Origin: an uncultured Spirochaetaceae bacterium
GTDB lineage: Bacteria > Spirochaetota > Spirochaetia > Sphaerochaetales > Sphaerochaetaceae
Reading direction: 5' to 3'
DNA: 64,000 bases
Assembly: GCA_944389145.1 (NCBI GenBank)
Contig: CALXLH010000028.1
Coordinates: 1-64,000, forward strand
In this document: positions 59,481-64,000 of the stretch, one piece after another
Position numbering within the stretch: position 1 is the first letter of the stretch
Layout of the letters: every line of letters starts with the position of its first letter
The notes under the pieces: generated by a model
Told to the model about the DNA's origin: nothing
The model's database searches: none
What the model saw: the letters and a program-made list of their open reading frames with translations, nothing else
Position numbers and translations under genes: made by a program

Positions 59481-59513
59481 GGAAAAAGGATATGCGGCAG
59501 GAAAACCTGCCGC
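59481..59513 (-). terminator. Partial terminator between livJ and livH
   Basis: GCGGCAGG (59494-59501), loop, CCTGCCGC (59506-59513): 8-bp stem followed on the minus strand by TCCTTTTTCC. It should cause most transcripts to stop after the binding-protein gene. Confidence 0.85.
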
Positions 59514-59539
59514 TCTGCCTTATATAGGACTAAGGACTA

Positions 59540-60712
59540 TCAGTCGACGACTACGGCAGGAAGGGCATCCCAGCCGCCGGTCGAAGTATTGGCGTGCTTG
59601 ACGTATACGGTATTGCGGATAGCGTCTCCGTTGACCTGCTCAAGCGCGATATGGCCGGTAACGCCATCAATCTCCGTCGTCCAGAGAGCCTCCATGATAT
59701 CCGCAGGATCGGTCGAGGCTGCGTTCTCGATGGCCTGAAGGGCGAAATAGTAGGCATCATAGCCCATCGCCGTCACGGCACTGATCGTGTCATCGCCGCC
59801 GTTGTTGGCCAGGCGCGTCGAATCGGCGTTGACCCACTCCTTGAACGCGGCATCGAACTCAGGGTTCGCACCCTCAGGATAGAATGTCGTCACCGTGATA
59901 TCCACATCCTTGCCGAGCGCGGCCTGAAGGATGACGTTGGAATCCCAGGTGTCTCCGGCAAGGATCGGCATTCCAAGCCCCTGGCTGTCAGCCTGGTTGA
60001 TGATGAGCTGCGCGGCCTCTGTCGAGACAGGTGAGAAGAAGACCTGGCATCCGCTGTTCTTAGCATTCGCGATATACGACGTGAAGTCGCTGTTTCCCTC
60101 AGGGAACGTCTCTGAGACGATCTCGCCGCCGAGCGCGGTGAACTGCTCTACGAAGTAGTTTACCAGTCCGCCGGAGTAATCATCGCCAAGCTTCGCAAGG
60201 CAATATACCTTCCTTGCTCCAAGCTCGTTATATGCATAGTTGGCAAGAACGGTGCCCTGGAACGGATCGAGATAGCAGATGCGGAAATAATGGGAATTGC
60301 CCTCCGTTACCTGCGGATTGGTACAGGTGATTCCGATGGCAGGAACGCCAGCGACGCGGAAGGTATCGCTTCCAGCGATAGATACTCCGGATCCATATGA
60401 GCCAAGGACTACCGATGCTCCTGCGTTGACAAGGGTGGAAGCCGCAGAGGCCGCCCTGTCGTTGGAGCTCTCGTTATCAGCCTGCACAAGCTCGACGGTA
60501 TACTCCGTATCTCCGACCATCACCGTAGGAGTCAGGTAGTTGGCATACTGGATGCCGAGGGTTTCCTGCTTTCCGCCAGCACCGTTATCACCGGACGCCG
60601 GTTCGAAGATACCAATCTTCACGACAGTAGAATCTGACTCCCCTGATCCACCCGCAAACACCATAGCGCAAGAAAGAAGCACCATGGCAAATAAGGGCAC
60701 TAATTTCCTCAT
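59540..60712 (-). CDS. livJ: Branched-chain amino acid-type periplasmic binding protein LivJ
   Basis: The 390-residue protein has a signal peptide (RKLVPLFAMVLLSCAMVFA) and class I binding fold: VKIGIFEPASGDNGAGGKQETLGIQYANY, NAGASVVLGSYGSGVSIAGSD, and VYCLAKLGDDYSGGLVNYFVEQF. Ligand could be leucine-type amino acids, an amide or urea. The Cys in LLSC may be lipidated, but cleavage after VFA looks equally good. A GAGGAGGAAG site precedes the ATG. The rest of the frame upstream (71 codons) has no start and was dropped. Confidence 0.92.
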   Translation of the reverse strand: MRKLVPLFAMVLLSCAMVFAGGSGESDSTVVKIGIFEPASGDNGAGGKQETLGIQYANYLTPTVMVGDTEYTVELVQADNESSNDRAASAASTLVNAGASVVLGSYGSGVSIAGSDTFRVAGVPAIGITCTNPQVTEGNSHYFRICYLDPFQGTVLANYAYNELGARKVYCLAKLGDDYSGGLVNYFVEQFTALGGEIVSETFPEGNSDFTSYIANAKNSGCQVFFSPVSTEAAQLIINQADSQGLGMPILAGDTWDSNVILQAALGKDVDITVTTFYPEGANPEFDAAFKEWVNADSTRLANNGGDDTISAVTAMGYDAYYFALQAIENAASTDPADIMEALWTTEIDGVTGHIALEQVNGDAIRNTVYVKHANTSTGGWDALPAVVVD

Positions 60713-60885
60713 TCTTCCTCCTCTGGCCAGTAATTCATTATCTACAGTAGCAATACTGAATGAAAAACTACCTATATGGCGATATGTTAAACGGAAGGCC
60801 CTTCTATGTGAATGGCAATTTCGCCTAAATTTGCAAAATTTCGTATTTTTATAGAAAAAATATGCATCAACACGCGGAAAGGCAG
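60713..60885 (-). promoter_or_regulatory. livJ promoter region
   Basis: This 173-bp A+T-rich stretch has no gene. On the minus strand TTTTCA and GATAAT, 18 bp apart, may be the promoter (about 60770-60741). A pair of similar words, CGAAATTTTGC and CGAAATTGCC, upstream (about 60820-60840) may be regulator sites; the protein is unknown. Confidence 0.4.
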
Positions 60886-60918
60886 GAAAATGGCCATCCT
60901 CGTAACGAAGACGGCCAT
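60886..60918 (-). terminator. Terminator after selD
   Basis: ATGGCCATCCTCG (60890-60902) and CGAAGACGGCCAT (60906-60918) pair to a 13-bp stem with TTA/TAA as loop (two G-U pairs), followed on the minus strand by TTTTCC. It ends the yedE-selD operon. Confidence 0.85.
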
Positions 60919-60932
60919 CGGTCATATCGCAG

Positions 60933-61952
60933 TCAGGCTATCACATCTACAGATACGCTCCCGCGTTCCCTGACGTGGCCGATTATCGCGGCAGGCGCGC
61001 CGAATCCATCGACGAAGCGCTCTGCGTCAGGGCGCGGCATCGACAGCAGCAGCCCGCCAGAGGTCTCAGGAGAGAACAGGAGGTCCCTCTCTCTCTTTCC
61101 AAGCCCTGAGGCAAAGGCAACCTTATCATGGAGATAATCCTCGTTCGTATAACGCCCCTCGGGAATGAAGCCGAAGCGTGCAAGCTCCTCAGTGCCGGAG
61201 AAGAACGGCAGTGACGAGAATGCTATCGAAACCGTCACTCCCGAACCATCGGCCATCTCGGCAGAGTGCCCGAGGATCGAGAAGCCCGTGACATCTGTCG
61301 CGGCATGGACCCTAAGAGCCCTCGCCATATCCCTTGCCCTCTTATTGAGGGTCCTCATGCTCTCTATGGCCTCCGCGGCATCTGTCTCACCCCCCTTGAG
61401 AGCCGTCATGTTCACTCCAGCGCCAAGCTTCTTGGTAAGCACCAGCACATCACCGGGAAGGGCCCCGGAATTCGTCCATACGCTTTCCTTGCCGGCTATG
61501 GCTGTGACAGAGAGTCCGAACTTTGGCTCCCTGTCAGATATGGTATGCCCGCCTGCGATGATGCAGCCGGCCTCGCGTGCCTTCGCGATCGCGCCAAGCA
61601 TGATGGAACGCATCACCGAAAGAGGCAGGCAGGAAGGAAAGCACATCAGTGAGAGTGCCACCGAAGGTTCTGCGCCCATAGCGTATATGTCTGATATGGC
61701 ATTGGCTGCCGCAATCTCACCGAATGCGACAGGATCATCGACCATCGGAGGAAAAAAATCCACCGTCTCGATCAATACCTTACCCTCACCTATATCATAG
61801 ACGAAGGCATCATCGCTCTTCTCATAGCCCCCTATAAGCCTGGCGTCGGCATCATGGGGCAGGCTGTCCAGCACCTCATGCAGATCCCCCGGCGGTAGCT
61901 TGGCATTGCATCCGGAGCTTCTCACAAGCTCGGTAAGCCTCTTCTCATCCAT
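60933..61952 (-). CDS. selD: Selenophosphate synthetase (selenide, water dikinase)
   Basis: The 339-residue protein has SSGCNAKLPPGDL with the catalytic Cys15 and Lys18 (the second Cys of the usual C-G-C-K is Ala here), then VLIETVDFFPPMVDDP and AAANAISDIYAMGAEPSVALSL. GGHTISDREPKFGLSVTA and HAATDVTGFSILGHS complete the ATP fold. It makes selenophosphate, the Se donor for selenocysteine, selenouridine or the Se-Mo cofactor. No selA, selB or selU is visible. Overlaps the DUF3343 gene by 8 bp. Confidence 0.95.
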   Translation of the reverse strand: MDEKRLTELVRSSGCNAKLPPGDLHEVLDSLPHDADARLIGGYEKSDDAFVYDIGEGKVLIETVDFFPPMVDDPVAFGEIAAANAISDIYAMGAEPSVALSLMCFPSCLPLSVMRSIMLGAIAKAREAGCIIAGGHTISDREPKFGLSVTAIAGKESVWTNSGALPGDVLVLTKKLGAGVNMTALKGGETDAAEAIESMRTLNKRARDMARALRVHAATDVTGFSILGHSAEMADGSGVTVSIAFSSLPFFSGTEELARFGFIPEGRYTNEDYLHDKVAFASGLGKRERDLLFSPETSGGLLLSMPRPDAERFVDGFGAPAAIIGHVRERGSVSVDVIA

Positions 61953-62175
61953 AGATCTTCCTCCATCCTTCCTCGGTCATCTCATAGGCCGCCTCGGTAT
62001 TCTCATCGAAGAGTTCCTCGTGAAGCCCACCGGAGACAAACGCCGCCGTACCGCAGGAGGACGAAAGCTCACGCGGCACGGGACGTAGGACGCAGCCATC
62101 GCCATAGCGGCGACGGTATAGAAGCGCCCCATAGTGACTGTGGAACGTAACTACCTTCTGATCTCTATCCTCCAC
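61945..62175 (-). CDS. DUF3343-family putative selenium/sulfur carrier protein
   Basis: The 76-residue protein reads VVTFHSHYGALLYRRRYGDGCVLRPVPRELSSSCGTAAFVSGGLHEELF, the pattern of the DUF3343 family (t.h.A......PVPReiSsSCG). The Cys in S-S-S-C-G is the likely carrier. Start is GTG with AGGAGG seven bases upstream; it overlaps the TusA-like gene by 25 bp and selD by 8 bp. In selenium operons these small proteins are thought to hand Se or S between enzymes. Confidence 0.85.
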   Translation of the reverse strand: MEDRDQKVVTFHSHYGALLYRRRYGDGCVLRPVPRELSSSCGTAAFVSGGLHEELFDENTEAAYEMTEEGWRKIYG

Positions 62176-62357
62176 GCCTCTCCCTCCTGCTTGACCTCGG
62201 CCTTATAGCCGGTAGCCTCAGCATAGCGTGGAACGTTCTCGCGCGCGGCCCTGTCATCAACGATGACATCCACTCCATCGGGACTCTCCTTGAGTCCTTT
62301 CTTGGTCCTTATCACGGGTTCAGGGCATCCAAGTCCCCTGCAGTCAATCTCCTTCAT
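62151..62357 (-). CDS. TusA/YedF-like sulfurtransferase-fold protein
   Basis: The 68-residue protein has the SirA/TusA pattern: EIDCRGLGCPEPVIRTKKGL with Cys in C-P-x-P, then VDVIVDDRAARENVPRYAEATGY. With yedE next to it, it equals the N-terminal part of YedF in selenium operons. It would carry Se or S on the Cys. AGGAGGT lies before the ATG; the 4-bp overlap with yedE (ATGA) shows coupling. Confidence 0.88.
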   Translation of the reverse strand: MKEIDCRGLGCPEPVIRTKKGLKESPDGVDVIVDDRAARENVPRYAEATGYKAEVKQEGEAWRIEIRR

Positions 62358-63421
62358 TCCGACCTCCTGTTGCGTTCAGTCACGATTGCCGCTATGGCAA
62401 CAAGCAGCACGATGCCGATCACCAGCGCGACCTTTCCATTGATTCCCGGCCCCACGTTTGCTGATGCGGCGAGGGAGAAGTTATGGGCACACGCGGCTCC
62501 CACGAGCATGCCAAGCACGGCCATTGCACTGTCTCCAGAGCCCTCTCCTGCCATTATGAGCTGGCGTAGCGGACAGCCTCCAAGCATCGCGGAACCAAGT
62601 CCCACGGCGAACATGCCAAGGAAGTTCCAGATGTGGGCGCTGTGGGCAACGGGCTGTTCGGCAAAGCCAAGGCTGAAGCGGCCTGTAATGAGGTTTCCGA
62701 TAAGCGCGAAGGCGAAGATGGCCACGAAGCCGGTTATGAGTGTGAAGTCCCTTATCAGGATCATATCACGGATACCTCCAGCCATGCAGAGCCTGGTACG
62801 CTCTGCCGCGATGCCCACGATAAGTCCGGCAAGGAGCGAAGCCGCTACAGGAGCATGCATGGATCCAGGGCCTGACTCGGAGAAGAGAAAGAGCGATGGA
62901 ACGGCAAGGAATGCGATGAAGAGAGCGACATTGATCGCAGGGAACGCCACGCCTTCAAGAGGGCTCTCCTTACTGGCTCTTCCGAGGGAGAAGCCACGGG
63001 AGAGGAAGAAGCATCCTGCCGCGATGCCGGCTGCGAATCCCGCCAGTCCTACAAGCGCGTTGAGGTCCCCTCCTCCGAGGCGAAGTACCATCCTCAGCGG
63101 GCAGCCGAGGAAAACAAGGGCTCCGACCATGACGATGAAGCCGATGATGAAGCGAAGCACCGGGCTTGATCCCGCGCGTGGATTGAAGTCACCCTTGATG
63201 ACGCTTATCGCGAACGAGCCGAAGACTATTCCGATGATCTCCGGACGGACGTATTCGACGATCGGAGCGGTATGCAGATGCATCGCCCCCGCGATATCCC
63301 TGATGAAGCAAGCGATGCAGAAGCCCATATTGGCAGGGTTCCCGAGCGCCACGAGAGCAACGCTTATGATCCCGATCGCTGCGCCTGTTACGGCCAGGCC
63401 AGCCTTTCCTGATATCCTCAT
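62354..63421 (-). CDS. yedE: YedE-family selenium/sulfur transport membrane protein
   Basis: The 355-residue protein has about nine to ten membrane segments with two repeated short signatures: NMGFCIACFIRD and FLGCPLRMVLRL in the first half, RLCMAGGIRDM and LGGCPLRQLIMAGEG in the second. These G-C-P-L-R and C-x-x-x-x-x-R-D motifs define the YeeE/YedE family; members next to SelD and TusA/YedF genes carry selenium species. The start MRISGKAG fits; 12 upstream codons rejected. First gene of yedE-tusA-DUF3343-selD. Confidence 0.9.
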   Translation of the reverse strand: MRISGKAGLAVTGAAIGIISVALVALGNPANMGFCIACFIRDIAGAMHLHTAPIVEYVRPEIIGIVFGSFAISVIKGDFNPRAGSSPVLRFIIGFIVMVGALVFLGCPLRMVLRLGGGDLNALVGLAGFAAGIAAGCFFLSRGFSLGRASKESPLEGVAFPAINVALFIAFLAVPSLFLFSESGPGSMHAPVAASLLAGLIVGIAAERTRLCMAGGIRDMILIRDFTLITGFVAIFAFALIGNLITGRFSLGFAEQPVAHSAHIWNFLGMFAVGLGSAMLGGCPLRQLIMAGEGSGDSAMAVLGMLVGAACAHNFSLAASANVGPGINGKVALVIGIVLLVAIAAIVTERNRRSE

Positions 63422-63494
63422 GGCAGGGAATATACCATCATGCAAATGAAAACGCAATGGATTATGAGCCCGCTCTCTGCTATGATTACGGTCT

Positions 63495-64000
63495 ATGAGG
63501 AGAATCTATCTCGATAACGCCGCGACAGCGTTTCCCAAGGCCCCGGGAACGGCCGAGGCGATCTATGAGCATATAAGAAGCAATGTCGTGAACCTGTACA
63601 GGACGGAGAGTGCAGAGTCAGAGAGCGTATTCTCCTCGGTCTTCGGCCTCCGGGAGATGATCGCATCGCTATATGGCTACGCTCATCCTGAATGCGTGGT
63701 GTTCACGCTAAATGCAACCGAGGCGATCAACATGGCGATAAAAGGACTCATACGCCCGGGCGCTTCCGTGATAACGACCAGCAATGAGCATAACGCGGTG
63801 ATGCGTCCCCTGTCCCAGCTTGGCTGCAGCATCATAAAGGTTCCTTCAGATACCAAAGGGAGAAGCCAGTGGGACGGATTCGAGCCGGAGAAGGCAGACG
63901 CCATGGTGATAAACGCCGCTGGGAACGTCTCAGGAGCGATAGAGGACATCTCCAAGGCCGCTGAGGAAGCCAGAAGGCTATCTATCCCATTGCTGATCGA
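63495..64000 (+). CDS. Cysteine desulfurase/selenocysteine lyase-like PLP enzyme (N-terminal part)
   Basis: The gene runs off the right edge after 168 codons. The product begins RRIYLDNAATAFPKAPGTAEAI and continues with VVFTLNATEAINMAIKGL and TTSNEHNAVMRPL, the class V aminotransferase (NifS/IscS/SufS-like) opening. The His in S-N-E-H-N-A-V-M stacks on PLP in this family. The PLP Lys and mobile Cys loop are outside. Divergent from yedE with a 73-bp gap, it is the probable source of Se or S for the SelD operon. Confidence 0.88.
   Translation, partial: MRRIYLDNAATAFPKAPGTAEAIYEHIRSNVVNLYRTESAESESVFSSVFGLREMIASLYGYAHPECVVFTLNATEAINMAIKGLIRPGASVITTSNEHNAVMRPLSQLGCSIIKVPSDTKGRSQWDGFEPEKADAMVINAAGNVSGAIEDISKAAEEARRLSIPLLI

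Noticed and set aside
62370-63449. 359-codon frame antisense to yedE
   Set aside because: Shadow frame with low-complexity composition; the minus-strand protein has clear membrane segments and family motifs.

Overview
The window (about 55% G+C, almost no non-coding space) reads as chromosome of an anaerobic, host-associated spirochaete; the lineage is an inference, resting on diderm exports (signal-peptide barrel-like proteins, relaxed lipoboxes), the gap-pgk-tpiA-secG order, and several exported or membrane proteins with no clear relatives outside such genomes. Arginine AGG/AGA and isoleucine ATA codons are used freely despite the G+C. There is no transposon, prophage, rRNA, tRNA or CRISPR array. 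One RNA gene is certain (tmRNA, 10641-11007) and one leader or small RNA is a candidate (32060-32177).

Layout. 0-14 kb: end of an aldose epimerase, a glutamyl-tRNA-reductase-like protein, a PhoB/PhoR-like two-component pair, DinB, the lepB-hemW-GNAT operon, an anchored PEGA/sulfatase-modifying-fold protein, SmpB with its partner tmRNA close by, and folD-miaB-sirtuin. 14-16 kb: an exported barrel-like protein and a lipoprotein. 16-19.2 kb: a five-gene operon with repeated operators: an NTF2/SnoaL-like protein, an Rrf2 regulator, a flavin-binding protein fused to a 2[4Fe-4S] ferredoxin, a zinc macrodomain and a SirTM-type sirtuin. This looks like a variant of the SirTM/macrodomain ADP-ribosylation switch without its usual lipoyl-carrier substrate. 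19-31 kb: housekeeping (PRTase, map, nusB, parvulin foldase, secG-tpiA-pgk-gap, GH13 amylase, adk, rnhA, ppiC, CYTH). 32-42 kb: argG with an elaborate leader, trmL-proC-serS-pncB, proB-proA.

42-64 kb holds a dispersed selenium/molybdenum theme: an XdhC-YqeB fusion and YqeC (maturation of selenium-dependent molybdenum hydroxylases), a ModE-like regulator heading a FecCD-type importer (probably molybdate or tungstate) that contains a methyltransferase gene, a YgeW knotted carbamoyltransferase, and yedE-tusA/yedF-DUF3343-selD with a divergent cysteine-desulfurase-like gene running off the right edge. Together these suggest a selenium-dependent xanthine dehydrogenase-like enzyme and anaerobic purine or heterocycle catabolism, although no hydroxylase subunit lies in the window. 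An AmmeMemoRadiSam trio and a complete LivJHMGF-type importer lie between them.

Expression style: 1, 4, 8 or 14 bp overlaps chain genes into operons, and convergent neighbours often overlap 3' to 3' (up to 68 bp). Starts given here often lie downstream of the longest reading frame, chosen by ribosome-binding site, family alignment or promoter position.
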